This document shows, in pieces, positions 1-9,199 of a DNA stretch of 64,000 bases (position 1 is the first letter of the stretch; every line of letters begins with the position of its first letter). Both the position numbers and the translations under genes were made by a program. The notes under the pieces are model-generated. The model was not told the DNA's origin. It saw only the letters and a list, made by a program, of their open reading frames with translations, and ran no database searches. The DNA is from Fibrobacter sp. UBA7003 (GTDB taxonomy: Bacteria; Fibrobacterota; Fibrobacteria; Fibrobacterales; Fibrobacteraceae): assembly GCA_002449765.1 (NCBI GenBank), contig DJXN01000002.1:1-64000 (forward strand). Direction: 5' to 3'.

Positions 1-1847
1 GTCATGCCGACGAAACGGCTGCTGTTTTCAACTTCGTCCTTGACGGCCGTTTCGACAGCGGAGGCTTCCGGTTCGATCTTGTTGTTCACGCGGACCATGA
101 CAGCACCGAGTTCCGTTTCGATGACCGGGCCCCATTCGCCAACCTTCTGGCCATTGAGCACCTTGTAGAGGTTCGTGCTCGCATAACCGAATCCGGGAAC
201 GAAACCTTCAGCAGAAGACTTCTGGTTCTGGAGGCTAACCTTCTCGATCTTTGTAGAATCGGCAGCGCCCTTCCATTCCTTCACCTTGGCGGCGACAGAG
301 TTGAGATAGGCGGCAGCGGCAGCGGCAGACTTCTTGGCCTTCAGGTTGTTCTTGATAGCATCGAAATGCATATCCAGATCGCGGGTACCAGCCTTGAGTT
401 CCTTAGCCTTCACAGCCAAAGCGACATACTTGCTGTTCTTGAGAACCGGAGAAGCGATTCCGCTTTCGTCCGGGAGGTTTTCGTTGGGCCAAGCATACGA
501 GACAAGACCCCTCAGGTATCCGACAGCGGAAATGCTTCCGTTGTGGCCAATCCATTCAGATTCCTTGACTTCAAGTCCGCGTTCCTTGGCGGCAGCGGCA
601 AAATCCTTTCCGGCATCGACTTCGGTCTTGATCCCCGTCAGGATGCGTTCGAGACTGTCAATCGTTTCGGAGGATGCGTTCACGACAAGCAGGATGTGGC
701 CGACCTTGGCCGTCACGGCACCGGTAGAATCCGTCGTCTTGCCGAAGCTCTTGATGATATGGTAGCCATACTGGGAACGAACCGGTTCGGAAATGGCACC
801 GGAATCAAGGGCGAGAGCGGCCTTTTCGAATTCAGGCACGAAGAGGCCCTTGCCAGCGGGCTGATCCAGGATGCCGCCGTTGGCTGCGCTGCCCGGGTCC
901 TCGGAAGAGATGCGGGCCATTTCTTCGAAATCAGCCGTCGAGGACGTGTCGGCAAGCTGGAAGTAAATCGTCATCGCGTATTCGCGGATGCGTTCCTCGT
1001 CACCGGCGGTCGCCGCAACAGGAAGCACGACGTAATTGAACTTCACGGCATCGTTTTCGACAAAGAAGCTATCCTGGTGAGCGTTGAAGTAGCCCTTCAC
1101 CATGGCGGTATCGACGACATCGTCGGCAACGGCAAAATCGCTATTGGAAGCGAAAGCGATATCAACATCGAAATCGGTCAGGCGGCGGTTGGCCGACCAC
1201 TTGGCTTCGAGCGAAGTCGGATGGACGGAAGCCCCGACCAGCACTTGAAGTTGACGCATCGGAACGCTCTTGGTCTTGAGTTCTTCTTCAATCTGGAGCA
1301 TCGAGCCCCACTTGAAAGCTTCGGGAGTTTCGAGCCAAGCTTCGTAATCTTCCTTGGTGGCCGCGGTATCGACCATGAACTTGGGAAGACTGGCGATGTA
1401 GGCCTGGCTGCGCTGCATCAAGTCTTCCTGGGAAGTCGCCTGCTGCTGGATAGCGGCAAGACGGTACTGGGCTTCCTGCACCAAGCGGCTACGGACAGCA
1501 TTGGAATTGTTCTTGAATTCGGCCTTGAGTTCAACAACCGAGGCTGCCAGTCCGGCTTTTTCAATCTGTTCGTCCTGCAGGATCTGACGGACGAAAGAGC
1601 GAAGGACATCATTACGAAGCTGGGCATACTGTTCGTCATCGAGATGCTGTTCGCCATTCTGGTTCTGCTGAATCATCTTGATACGGGTATCAAATTCGAC
1701 AGAAGACACCTTGTGGCCGTTCACTTCCACAATCGGATAGCTCTGCGCCGTCTTGGGGACGCGGTCCATGGCAAGAAGACCGACAGCGATACCCACCGCG
1801 AAAATGACGATGACCCATTTAGCTTTTTCATTAATCCACGTTAACAT
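1..1847 (-). CDS. PpiD/SurA-like periplasmic peptidyl-prolyl isomerase (3' end outside window)
   Basis: Likely inner-membrane-anchored foldase that helps fold exported proteins. The 615 visible codons start at ATG 1847; the C-terminus lies beyond base 1. Residues about 11-27 form one membrane segment (VIVIFAVGIAVGLLAM) after a short cytoplasmic tail, followed by a helical SurA_N-like region. A parvulin domain spans about 255-365 and ends in the typical YGYHIIK strand. A second, degenerate parvulin-like unit begins at KVGHILL, which matches the PpiD layout. It is divergent from nadB. A SurA-type chaperone is the alternative, but the uncleaved-looking anchor favours PpiD. Confidence 0.85.
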   Translation of the reverse strand, partial: MLTWINEKAKWVIVIFAVGIAVGLLAMDRVPKTAQSYPIVEVNGHKVSSVEFDTRIKMIQQNQNGEQHLDDEQYAQLRNDVLRSFVRQILQDEQIEKAGLAASVVELKAEFKNNSNAVRSRLVQEAQYRLAAIQQQATSQEDLMQRSQAYIASLPKFMVDTAATKEDYEAWLETPEAFKWGSMLQIEEELKTKSVPMRQLQVLVGASVHPTSLEAKWSANRRLTDFDVDIAFASNSDFAVADDVVDTAMVKGYFNAHQDSFFVENDAVKFNYVVLPVAATAGDEERIREYAMTIYFQLADTSSTADFEEMARISSEDPGSAANGGILDQPAGKGLFVPEFEKAALALDSGAISEPVRSQYGYHIIKSFGKTTDSTGAVTAKVGHILLVVNASSETIDSLERILTGIKTEVDAGKDFAAAAKERGLEVKESEWIGHNGSISAVGYLRGLVSYAWPNENLPDESGIASPVLKNSKYVALAVKAKELKAGTRDLDMHFDAIKNNLKAKKSAAAAAAYLNSVAAKVKEWKGAADSTKIEKVSLQNQKSSAEGFVPGFGYASTNLYKVLNGQKVGEWGPVIETELGAVMVRVNNKIEPEASAVETAVKDEVENSSRFVGM

Positions 1848-1966
1848 AGATTAGACTCCATAGAAATTTTTGTCGGGGCAAAATATAACAAATAAATGCG
1901 ATATATAATCAAGAAGGCTCTTTTTTTCTATCGTTGGGACATAAAACCAACCAACGGAGTTTGGTC

Positions 1967-3550
1967 ATGTACGATATTCTAGTCCTCGGGGCCGGCATTT
2001 CCGGCCTCTCCGCCGCCATCCACGCGGCAGAAAAAGGCCTCTCGGTCGTTATTTTAACAAAGGGCGCAAAGCCGGATGGTTCATCGAACTACGCACAGGG
2101 CGGCATCGCGACCGTCACCGAAAAGACAGACAAGTTCAAGTTCCATATTGACGACACGCTCGAAGCGGGAGCCGGCCTCTGCAAAAAAGAGCCGGTGAAC
2201 ATCCTCACCAAGAGCGGACCCGCGACCATCAAGCAACTCGTCAAGTGGGGCGTGCAGTTCACCCCCTCGCCCGCCGACAAGACACAGTTCGACCTGCACC
2301 TCGAAGGCGGCCACAGCCACCACCGCATCTTGCATGCGGCGGACCTCACCGGCAAGGAAATCATGCGGGCGCTCCTCGCCGAGCTCCACAAGCACAAGAA
2401 CATCCATTACATCGAGAACTGCTACATCAAGGACCTCATCTGCAAGGGCGAAGGCAAGAACAAGCGCTGCGTGGGTGCAAAGATCATCCACCAGAAGACG
2501 GGCCTTGTCGAAGACCTGCTTGCAAAGGCTTCCATCCTTTCGACCGGCGGTGCTGGCCGTATCTGGCAGTACACCGTTTGCCCGCCCGACAGCTGTGGCG
2601 ACGGCATGGCGATTGCGGCCCGTGCAGGCGCCGGCCTGCAGGATATCGAGTTCATGCAGTTCCACCCGACAAGCCTCTACGCCCCGCAACTCAAGAAGCC
2701 CTTCCTGATTTCGGAAGCGGTGCGCGGATTCGGCGGCATCCTCAAGAACTACAAGGGCGAAGAATTCATGAACCAGGTGCACCCGCTCCATTCGCTCGCG
2801 CCGCGTGACATCGTGGCCCGCGCCATACACAGCGAGATGCAACGGCTCGGCAAGCCCAACATGTTTATCGACCTCTCGGGCCGCACCCCGAAGGATATCA
2901 AGAGCCACTTCCCGAACATCTACGCGAAGTGCCTCGACGCAGGCATCGACATCACGAAGGAGTGGATTCCCGTGGTGCCCGCCGCACATTACATGTGCGG
3001 AGGCGTACTGGTCGATACTTGGTCGAGGACCGAGATCAAGGGCCTGTACGCCTGCGGCGAAGTCGCCGCGACGGGCGTCCACGGCGCAAACCGTCTCGCC
3101 TCGAATTCGCTTCTCGAAAGCGTCGTCTTTGCCATCCGCGCCGTCGACAACATCCTCGAAAGCGGACTTCTCAATGCGAAGATCGACGTGAAAAAATCCA
3201 ACAAGAAAGAGCACGTCACCTTCACGAAGGGCGCCTACTGGCACAAGCGCAAAAAAATCCTCCAGGATACAATGTGGACACACTGCGGAATCGTCCGCAC
3301 CGTCGCAGGACTCAACCAGGGACTCAAAATTATCGAAGGGCTTGAAAAGGACGTGGACGCCGCCGTCAAGAACAAGGAGACGGACAACTTCTACTTCATC
3401 GAATTCCTGAACGCTCTCCAGGTTTCGAAGATGATCCTGATTGCGGCGCTCCACCGCAAGGAATCTCGCGGACTACACTACATCCTCGATTACCCGAATC
3501 CCGACCCGAAAACGAAACACCACACGATTTACCTGAACGACAAGAAGTAG
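1967..3550 (+). CDS. nadB: L-aspartate oxidase
   Basis: FAD enzyme that oxidises L-aspartate to iminoaspartate, the first step of de novo NAD synthesis, in the cytosol. The 527 residues open with the FAD dinucleotide fold (GAGISG, residues 8-13), followed by SSNYAQGGIA. The active-site stretches HHRILHAAD and APRDIVARAI, and the FAD-binding tail GLYACGEVAATGVHGANRLA, are all intact, with a helical C-terminal domain. I chose ATG 1967, which has CGGAG 7 bases upstream, over an in-frame TTG at 1934. A TATAAT box sits at 1904-1909. No nadA or nadC is adjacent. The following kinase gene starts 10 bases after the stop, so the two are probably cotranscribed. Confidence 0.95.
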   Translation: MYDILVLGAGISGLSAAIHAAEKGLSVVILTKGAKPDGSSNYAQGGIATVTEKTDKFKFHIDDTLEAGAGLCKKEPVNILTKSGPATIKQLVKWGVQFTPSPADKTQFDLHLEGGHSHHRILHAADLTGKEIMRALLAELHKHKNIHYIENCYIKDLICKGEGKNKRCVGAKIIHQKTGLVEDLLAKASILSTGGAGRIWQYTVCPPDSCGDGMAIAARAGAGLQDIEFMQFHPTSLYAPQLKKPFLISEAVRGFGGILKNYKGEEFMNQVHPLHSLAPRDIVARAIHSEMQRLGKPNMFIDLSGRTPKDIKSHFPNIYAKCLDAGIDITKEWIPVVPAAHYMCGGVLVDTWSRTEIKGLYACGEVAATGVHGANRLASNSLLESVVFAIRAVDNILESGLLNAKIDVKKSNKKEHVTFTKGAYWHKRKKILQDTMWTHCGIVRTVAGLNQGLKIIEGLEKDVDAAVKNKETDNFYFIEFLNALQVSKMILIAALHRKESRGLHYILDYPNPDPKTKHHTIYLNDKK

Positions 3551-3560
3551 GGCAGACAAG

Positions 3561-4589
3561 ATGGCTGTGGCAAAAAAGACAAAGGACGCATTGCCGAAGC
3601 GAATCGGAGGCTACACGCCGACGCAGATGCTCGGGCACGGAGCCATGGGAAACGTATGGCTCTGTCACGACGAGTCGCTCGACCGCATGGTCATCGTGAA
3701 GCAGATGGTCCCGAAGCTTCTGGACCAGGATTCCTTCATCTACCGCTTCCAGCAGGAGGCGACCATCCTCGCCCACCTCAACCACCCCGCCATCGTCGTT
3801 CCTTACGCCCTCTGGAAAGAAGCCGACGGCCAGCTTTCGCTTTCGATGGAATTCGTGATGGGAAAGAACCTGCGCGAAATCCTCGATGTGTGCAAGCGTC
3901 CGCCCGTATGGGTCGTGATGGCGATCCTCCACGAGATATTCCTCGCATTGAGCGCCGTGCACCGTGCGGGCATCGTCCACCGCGACCTGAAACCCGCGAA
4001 CATGATGATTGACCGCGACGGCCGAATCCGCCTGCTCGATTTCGGCGTCGCACACGTCGACAAGCGCTACGAAGACGACATGACGCTCACCATGGCAGGC
4101 TCGCAAATCGGCACCGGCGCCTACATGAGTCCCGAACAGACCGTCGGAGACGAAGCCACGCCCGCTTCTGACCTTTTCAGCATGGGCATCATCGCAAGCG
4201 AGATGCTCCTTGGCGAGAACGTATTCCGCGGACAGTCGCTAAACGAGACATTCCAGAATATCCGCAGGATGGTCATTGGCAAAAAGGCTTTCCCGCCGGA
4301 CACACCAAAGGAACTGGTAAAGCTCATCACGCGTCTTCTTGAAAAGAAGCCCTCCAAGAGGCCTCTTTCGGCAGCCGACGCAGCCGCAGAGCTCAGCCGC
4401 ATCATGCGAATTTACCCGCGCGACCTTACCCCCTACCTCGCCGACTGGGTCAACTCCACCATGAAGGGCGAAAAAACAACCATCGAGCCGGAAACATATG
4501 CAAACAGGTCCAAACTGATTATCGCGATTACCGCACTGTCCTCCATCGCAGTTACAGCAGGCGCATTCTTGCTCATTTCAAGCATCTAA
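3561..4589 (+). CDS. Membrane-anchored Hanks-type Ser/Thr protein kinase
   Basis: Eukaryote-like kinase of 342 residues. The glycine loop GHGAMGNVW lies near residue 24, the ATP-binding Lys in VIVKQM near 47, the catalytic loop HRDLKPAN near 140, the DFG motif near 160 and the MSPEQ activation-segment end near 190, so it should be active. The kinase domain is N-terminal and a single hydrophobic helix (about 319-342) closes the protein, anchoring it with almost nothing outside. It has no PASTA or sensor domain. It lies between nadB and cvpA with gaps of 10 and 18 bases, which suggests one transcript. Its substrate cannot be read from the sequence. Confidence 0.9.
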   Translation: MAVAKKTKDALPKRIGGYTPTQMLGHGAMGNVWLCHDESLDRMVIVKQMVPKLLDQDSFIYRFQQEATILAHLNHPAIVVPYALWKEADGQLSLSMEFVMGKNLREILDVCKRPPVWVVMAILHEIFLALSAVHRAGIVHRDLKPANMMIDRDGRIRLLDFGVAHVDKRYEDDMTLTMAGSQIGTGAYMSPEQTVGDEATPASDLFSMGIIASEMLLGENVFRGQSLNETFQNIRRMVIGKKAFPPDTPKELVKLITRLLEKKPSKRPLSAADAAAELSRIMRIYPRDLTPYLADWVNSTMKGEKTTIEPETYANRSKLIIAITALSSIAVTAGAFLLISSI

Positions 4590-4607
4590 AAGAACTTAAA
4601 GGTCACT

Positions 4608-5300
4608 ATGAATTGGATTGACATATTCAGCCTCATTTGCATTCTCGTCTTGACACTCATCGGTGTGTGGCGCGGTTTCCTGAAAGGGTTGTTCCGCGTG
4701 CTCGCCTGGGCCACCGCCATCGCCGGCGCATATTTCTCGTACGACCTCCTGGGAAACACCATTGCGTCCAACCTGCAAATCGGCAGTTTCACCGTCAGGA
4801 TTGTCTGCATCTGCCTCGGGTTCCTCATCCCGTTTCTCACCTTGTTCGTCGTCGGGCATTTCTTCGAAAAAAAAATCAAGGACACCTCGCTCGGAAAAGC
4901 AAACCGCATCCTTGGCGGCATCCTGGGTTTATGCAAGGGATGGCTCATCTGTTTCGTATTGCTGACCATCCTCCACATCCTGCCCGTTTCCGGCGACCTG
5001 CGCGAGGCTCGCAACGACGCTATCGCCTACAGCCTTTACAAAAGGAACATCGAATTGTTCGGATTCTCGTCCAAGGAAGTTGACCTCGTGGGAATGGCCG
5101 AAGAAAGGGCAAAGAAGCTCAGCAACGAATTAACGAACAAAGCCGTCGAAAAGGTCAAGGAATCCTCCGTCCAGGCCGCAGAGCAGGCCAAGGAAGCCGC
5201 CGTAAAGGCAATCGAAGAAAAGAAGGATTCCCTAGTCAAGAAGATTGACGCAAAAAAAGACTCCGCCGTTTCCAAGGTCAAGGAAAAGGCGGACAAGTAA
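4608..5300 (+). CDS. CvpA family membrane protein with Lys/Ala-rich tail
   Basis: Four hydrophobic segments in the first 135 residues and the family opening (DIFSLICILVLTLIGVWRGFLKG in outline, residues about 4-26) identify a CvpA/colicin V production family protein. The remaining 95 residues are hydrophilic, rich in Ala, Lys and Glu, and predicted to be a long coiled coil (KAVEKVKESS, KEAAVKAIEEKKDS). That tail is longer than in the compact family members. The molecular role of CvpA is not well defined; in other bacteria it is linked to envelope resistance and biofilm. It is probably the last gene of the nadB-kinase-cvpA run and is convergent with the amidohydrolase, with only 10 bases between stops. 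Confidence 0.85.
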   Translation: MNWIDIFSLICILVLTLIGVWRGFLKGLFRVLAWATAIAGAYFSYDLLGNTIASNLQIGSFTVRIVCICLGFLIPFLTLFVVGHFFEKKIKDTSLGKANRILGGILGLCKGWLICFVLLTILHILPVSGDLREARNDAIAYSLYKRNIELFGFSSKEVDLVGMAEERAKKLSNELTNKAVEKVKESSVQAAEQAKEAAVKAIEEKKDSLVKKIDAKKDSAVSKVKEKADK

Positions 5301-5310
5301 GCGGCACGCC

Positions 5311-6579
5311 TTAATAGGCTAGCCGTTTCGCACAGGCTTCGGCTTCACGCACAATTTCTTCTTCGCCATCCACGTGGCGGCCACGCATTACGAACTTTCC
5401 GTTACAGATAACCGAATCGATGCAACTGCTGTCGGCAGCGTACACCCAGTTACTTACCAGGTTGTGACCAGGCACCATCCGCTCGTTCTTCAGGTCGACC
5501 AGCAGGCAATCCGCGAGGTAGCCTTCCTTGATTTCGCCGGCATCCATTAGCCCGTAGGCGCGCGCAGAGTTCACCGTCGCCATTCTAAGCGCGTCGTGCG
5601 CAGGCAAAGTTTCGGCACCGCCCTGCACTTTCGCAAGCAACGCCGCAAGCTTCATCTCCTCGTGCATGTCGAGGTTGTTGTTCGAAGAATCGCCGTCCGT
5701 ACCGAGGGCGACATTTGCACCGGCACGCAACAGGCGGTCAATCGGCGGGATACCGCTTGCAAGTTTCAAGTTCGAATTCGGGTTCAATACCGCCGTCGCG
5801 CCCGAATCCACGAATGCCTTCATGTCGTCATCCGAGAGATGAACGCAATGCGCCGCAGCGAGGTTCGAACCGAGCATTCCCGCACGTTCCAGCAGGCGGA
5901 CCGGACTGCACCCGTACTGCCTTTCGCAATCTTCCAGTTCCTTTTTCGTTTCGGAGAGGTGCGTATGGACCATGAAATTTTCGGAACGGGCAAAGTCGGC
6001 ACAGCGCTTCAGCAGCGTCTCGCCCACTGTGTATACGGAATGCGGGGCAACCGCAAGGCGCACGCGTTCCGATTCACCGGTATGCGCGGCAAGGAACTTG
6101 AAATTGCCCTCAATCGCTTCTGGCGACATGAGAGATTCCGCAAACGTCACGCCCACTGCAGCACGTATGCCCATCTCCCCGACAACCTTGATGGTACGTT
6201 CGCGATGCCAGTACATGTCGGCAAAGAAAACCGTACCCGACTTAATCATCTCGAGAAGGGCAAGTCGACAAGCCACGTCGATATCGTCACCCGTAAGTTT
6301 GGCCTCGAACGGCCAGATGTATTCCTGCAGCCACTTCTGGAGCGGCATATCATCGGCATACCCGCGCAAAAGGGTCATGGCCGCATGCGTGTGCCCGTTG
6401 TAAAACGCCGGGAGCACGGCAAAATGCGAGCAATCGACAATTTCGGCCCCATCGGCATCTGCCGGAGCAGCCGCATCCGCTATTTTCAGGAACCGCCCGT
6501 CCCCTATAACAATGTCCTTTCGCGACGTTTTATCGCATTCCGTCTCGACCAGGGCCGATTTCAAAAGTATTTTTTTCAA
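5311..6579 (-). CDS. Amidohydrolase, MTA/SAH deaminase or chlorohydrolase type
   Basis: Metal-dependent deaminase of the ATZ/TRZ amidohydrolase family; plausible substrates are 5'-methylthioadenosine and S-adenosylhomocysteine. Metal and catalytic motifs are visible: NGHTHAAMTLLRG near the N-terminus, HTHLSETKKE, AAHCVHL and ALGTDGDSSNNNLDM. The 422-residue length is normal. The start is uncertain: I use TTG 6579 because the protein then begins (M)KKILLKSALV as relatives do. A longer frame from TTG 6621 adds 14 unlikely residues and would run into the promoter of the divergent GGDEF gene. Substrate assignment is by family only. Confidence 0.8.
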   Translation of the reverse strand: MKKILLKSALVETECDKTSRKDIVIGDGRFLKIADAAAPADADGAEIVDCSHFAVLPAFYNGHTHAAMTLLRGYADDMPLQKWLQEYIWPFEAKLTGDDIDVACRLALLEMIKSGTVFFADMYWHRERTIKVVGEMGIRAAVGVTFAESLMSPEAIEGNFKFLAAHTGESERVRLAVAPHSVYTVGETLLKRCADFARSENFMVHTHLSETKKELEDCERQYGCSPVRLLERAGMLGSNLAAAHCVHLSDDDMKAFVDSGATAVLNPNSNLKLASGIPPIDRLLRAGANVALGTDGDSSNNNLDMHEEMKLAALLAKVQGGAETLPAHDALRMATVNSARAYGLMDAGEIKEGYLADCLLVDLKNERMVPGHNLVSNWVYAADSSCIDSVICNGKFVMRGRHVDGEEEIVREAEACAKRLAY

Positions 6580-6630
6580 TTTAAAGCCTATTTTTATATA
6601 CCATGCTATTCTATATCGCAAAATAAAATA

Positions 6631-6642
6631 TATAATAATCCT
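6631..6642 (+). promoter_or_regulatory. -10 box of the GGDEF gene, leaderless type
   Basis: TATAAT at 6631-6636 is followed by only six bases and then the ATG at 6643, so transcription would start at or next to the first codon. The -35 is not clear (ATTCTA at the 17-bp position). The call rests on the -10 match and the absent ribosome-binding site. Confidence 0.45.
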
Positions 6643-7638
6643 ATGAACTACGACGAACTCGAAACACTACCCATTTCCAGAAATACCTTCTACAATCTGG
6701 ATATCTTCAAGAACGTGCAGTTCGAAAAACTGGCGGGCTATCTCCTTTCCTGCTCGACTGAAATTGTCGAACCGGGAACCAAGCTCATCTACCCGGAACT
6801 CGAGAATCAACGCCTGATTATCCTCCTGGAAGGCCTTCTCGAAGTCAAGCTCGAATCCCAGGGCGGAGAATTCACCGACACCATCAAACCCGGACACTGC
6901 GCCGGGGAAATGTCCATCTTCGACGACATCAAGCCTAGCGCAACCGTAAGCGCCAAGGAAAAAAGCAAGCTCCTTATCATCCCGGCAGACGTGGCAACGG
7001 TCATGGTCCACGCATCACACCAACTTTGCCTGAACTTCCTGCATATCCTGAGCCAGAGGCTCCGCAACAACAACAAGGTCGTCTGCGAGGAACAGTACCA
7101 CATCCGCTGCATGGAAGAATTCGCGAAAATCGACCCCATGACCGGGCTCCACAACCGCCGCTGGCTCGAAGAGATGTACACGCGCGAAATCAACCGCAGC
7201 AACATTGGCAACTTCTCGCTCACCGCGTTCATGATCGATGTCGACCACTTCAAGAACGTGAACGACACCTACGGCCACCTCGCCGGTGACCAGGTGCTTA
7301 TCTCTGTAGCAAGGACCCTAGTGCACAGCCTCCGCCCCTCCGACATGCCCGTGCGCTACGGCGGCGAAGAATTTACCGTATTCCTCCCCGGAACCACGAC
7401 CGAAAACGCGAAGGTTATCGCCGAACGCATCCGCAGCAACATGGAAAACATGAGCGTGGTGCTCCCCGACGGAAACGTCATCCCTGTTACGGTGAGCATC
7501 GGCTTTGCCGAACGCGTTGACGGGGACACCGTCGCAAGCCTCATCGAACGCGCCGACCAGGCGGTCTATCAGGCTAAAGAAAACGGAAGGAACCGCGTCT
7601 GTCAGAATCTCGGCGGCGGCAAGTTCAATTTACTGTAA
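6643..7638 (+). CDS. Cyclic-nucleotide-binding/GGDEF diguanylate cyclase
   Basis: Cytosolic 331-residue signalling protein. Residues about 15-140 resemble a CRP/cNMP-binding beta roll (GHCAGEMSIFDDIKPSATVSA is the core). After a linker, a complete GGDEF domain begins at DPMTGLHNRR. The active-site motif is GGEEF at 240-244. RPSD at 231-234 lies exactly five residues upstream, which is the canonical RxxD product-inhibition site, so the enzyme should make c-di-GMP from two GTP and be feedback inhibited. There is no membrane segment. The start ATG 6643 lies 6 bases after a TATAAT box (6631-6636) and lacks a Shine-Dalgarno sequence, consistent with a leaderless message. Confidence 0.9.
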   Translation: MNYDELETLPISRNTFYNLDIFKNVQFEKLAGYLLSCSTEIVEPGTKLIYPELENQRLIILLEGLLEVKLESQGGEFTDTIKPGHCAGEMSIFDDIKPSATVSAKEKSKLLIIPADVATVMVHASHQLCLNFLHILSQRLRNNNKVVCEEQYHIRCMEEFAKIDPMTGLHNRRWLEEMYTREINRSNIGNFSLTAFMIDVDHFKNVNDTYGHLAGDQVLISVARTLVHSLRPSDMPVRYGGEEFTVFLPGTTTENAKVIAERIRSNMENMSVVLPDGNVIPVTVSIGFAERVDGDTVASLIERADQAVYQAKENGRNRVCQNLGGGKFNLL

Positions 7639-7675
7639 TCGAAAAAAGAGCCGCCAAAGCTTCAGTTCATTGAAT

Positions 7676-7753
7676 GTCATCCCCGCTATACGAAACTTGG
7701 CAACTTGTTGCCCTAGTTGAGTTATCCACTTTGTGGACGAAAGGTGGGGATCT
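7676..7753 (+). repeat. Long palindromic repeat element, copy A
   Basis: A 78-bp element that starts GTCATCCCCGC and ends GGTGGGGATCT, so its ends are inverted repeats. Its interior holds the palindrome GGCAAC-TT-GTTGCC. The first 60 or so bases closely match the reverse complement of copy B beside tRNA-Arg (15955-16082). It fills the whole gap between the GGDEF gene and the Mur ligase and ends at the base before the Mur ligase stop codon. The ends match those of three short copies elsewhere in the window. Confidence 0.8.
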
Positions 7754-9181
7754 TTATTTGTTTTCAAGGAGTTTCTGTACCGATTGCGCATACGCCTGCA
7801 AACTCGGGTCGCGAGCTCCCATCAGCAAGATGGTGTCGCCGGGCTGGGCGCATTCCACCATCTTCTTCGCGCATTCGTCACGGTTCTCGATGTAGATGGC
7901 CTCGCAGCCCTTCAGCAAGAGGTCGTCTGCAAGGTCGCCCGCACTTATATCGCGCGTGACGGTACCGCCCGCATAGTAGATCTCGCTGAAGAACATCATG
8001 TCGTTGTCGCGATCGAAGTCAAAATCCTTCGGGCGGAGCGTCTTCGCGATGAATTCCACGAGGTCATGCCGCAAAAAACGCGTGGGCCCAAAGCCGTGCG
8101 GTTGGAACCAGGCAATCACGCGGCCCTCGGTAAAGTCCTGCGCACTCCTGATGCTTGCCGCAATCTTTGCCGGGTTATGCGCGAAGTCATCCACGAGGGT
8201 AACGCCATTGAACGTTCCTAAAATCTGATGGCGGCGGAACACGCCCGGGAACGTTGCAAGCGCGTCGGCACACGTATGGAGCGACACTCCGGCGCGAAGC
8301 GCGGCGGCGGTCGCCGCAAGCGCATTTTCCATGTTGTGCTTGCCCGGGAGCGGCACCTCGAAATTCACGAGTTCCGCCTTATGGCGCACGCGGAACTTGA
8401 TATGCGTACCCGCGGTCTTGAAGTCCGTACCCTGCACGCCCACGTAGTTCTCGAACCCGAAATCGAATTCGCGACCCGCGCTGAACTTCTTTGCCAGCGG
8501 GTGCGCATCGTTCACGATGAGAATTTTTCCGTTGTCCAGGATATTGTGGCTGAACTTAAGGAAGATTTCCTGCAGTTCGTCCATTTCCTTGTGGTCCTTG
8601 TCCACATTGAGAATCAGGCCGATTTCCGGCTCGTAGCGCACGAGGGTTCCGTCGCTCTCGTCGGCTTCCACCACGAGCCACTCGCCCTTGCCGCTCACGG
8701 CGTTACCGATCTTGCCCTGCGCCTGCAGGTTCACGAGGCCCGCCCCCGTCATCACGGAGGGCTGGAGTCCGGCGTATTCCAGAATATGGTAAATCATCGC
8801 GGTCACGGTGCTTTTACCGCTCGTTCCGCTCACCGCAATCGTGCGGGCTTCCTTCGAAATCTTCGCGAGCATCTCGCTACGGTGCATCACGGGGACGCCG
8901 AGTTCCTTCGCACGCTTCAAGTCGGGGTTCGTATCCTCAATGGCAGTACTCACCACCACGGCAGAGAGGCCCGCGACAATGCCCGAGCCGTCCTGCGCAA
9001 AGCACTTGATTCCGCAATCTTCGAGCTGACCCATCACGAGCGGCTTTTCGCACTTGCCCGCAAGGAATTCACCGAACTGACGGTCGGACCCGCTCACCGC
9101 GACGCCCTTGCCCGCCAAGTACTGCGCGATGGCACTCATGCCCACGCCCGCAACACCGATAAAGAAATATGAATCAGTCAT
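7754..9181 (-). CDS. MurC/Mpl-like Mur ligase
   Basis: ATP-dependent amide ligase of peptidoglycan synthesis, 475 residues with all three Mur domains. The N-terminal Rossmann domain begins FFIGVAGVGMSAIAQYLAGKG, the MurC/Mpl pattern for UDP-MurNAc binding. The P-loop near residue 118 reads GTSGKST instead of the GTHGKTT usual in MurC. VEADESDGTL, with the catalytic acidic pair, and ILNVDKDHKEMDEL follow. It could be UDP-MurNAc:L-Ala ligase or the recycling ligase Mpl; position alone does not decide. It is last in a minus-strand run starting with lspA and neighbours, 18 bases after the pseudouridine synthase. Confidence 0.8.
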   Translation of the reverse strand: MTDSYFFIGVAGVGMSAIAQYLAGKGVAVSGSDRQFGEFLAGKCEKPLVMGQLEDCGIKCFAQDGSGIVAGLSAVVVSTAIEDTNPDLKRAKELGVPVMHRSEMLAKISKEARTIAVSGTSGKSTVTAMIYHILEYAGLQPSVMTGAGLVNLQAQGKIGNAVSGKGEWLVVEADESDGTLVRYEPEIGLILNVDKDHKEMDELQEIFLKFSHNILDNGKILIVNDAHPLAKKFSAGREFDFGFENYVGVQGTDFKTAGTHIKFRVRHKAELVNFEVPLPGKHNMENALAATAAALRAGVSLHTCADALATFPGVFRRHQILGTFNGVTLVDDFAHNPAKIAASIRSAQDFTEGRVIAWFQPHGFGPTRFLRHDLVEFIAKTLRPKDFDFDRDNDMMFFSEIYYAGGTVTRDISAGDLADDLLLKGCEAIYIENRDECAKKMVECAQPGDTILLMGARDPSLQAYAQSVQKLLENK

Positions 9182-9199
9182 CGTCCAAGACCTTAAAAA

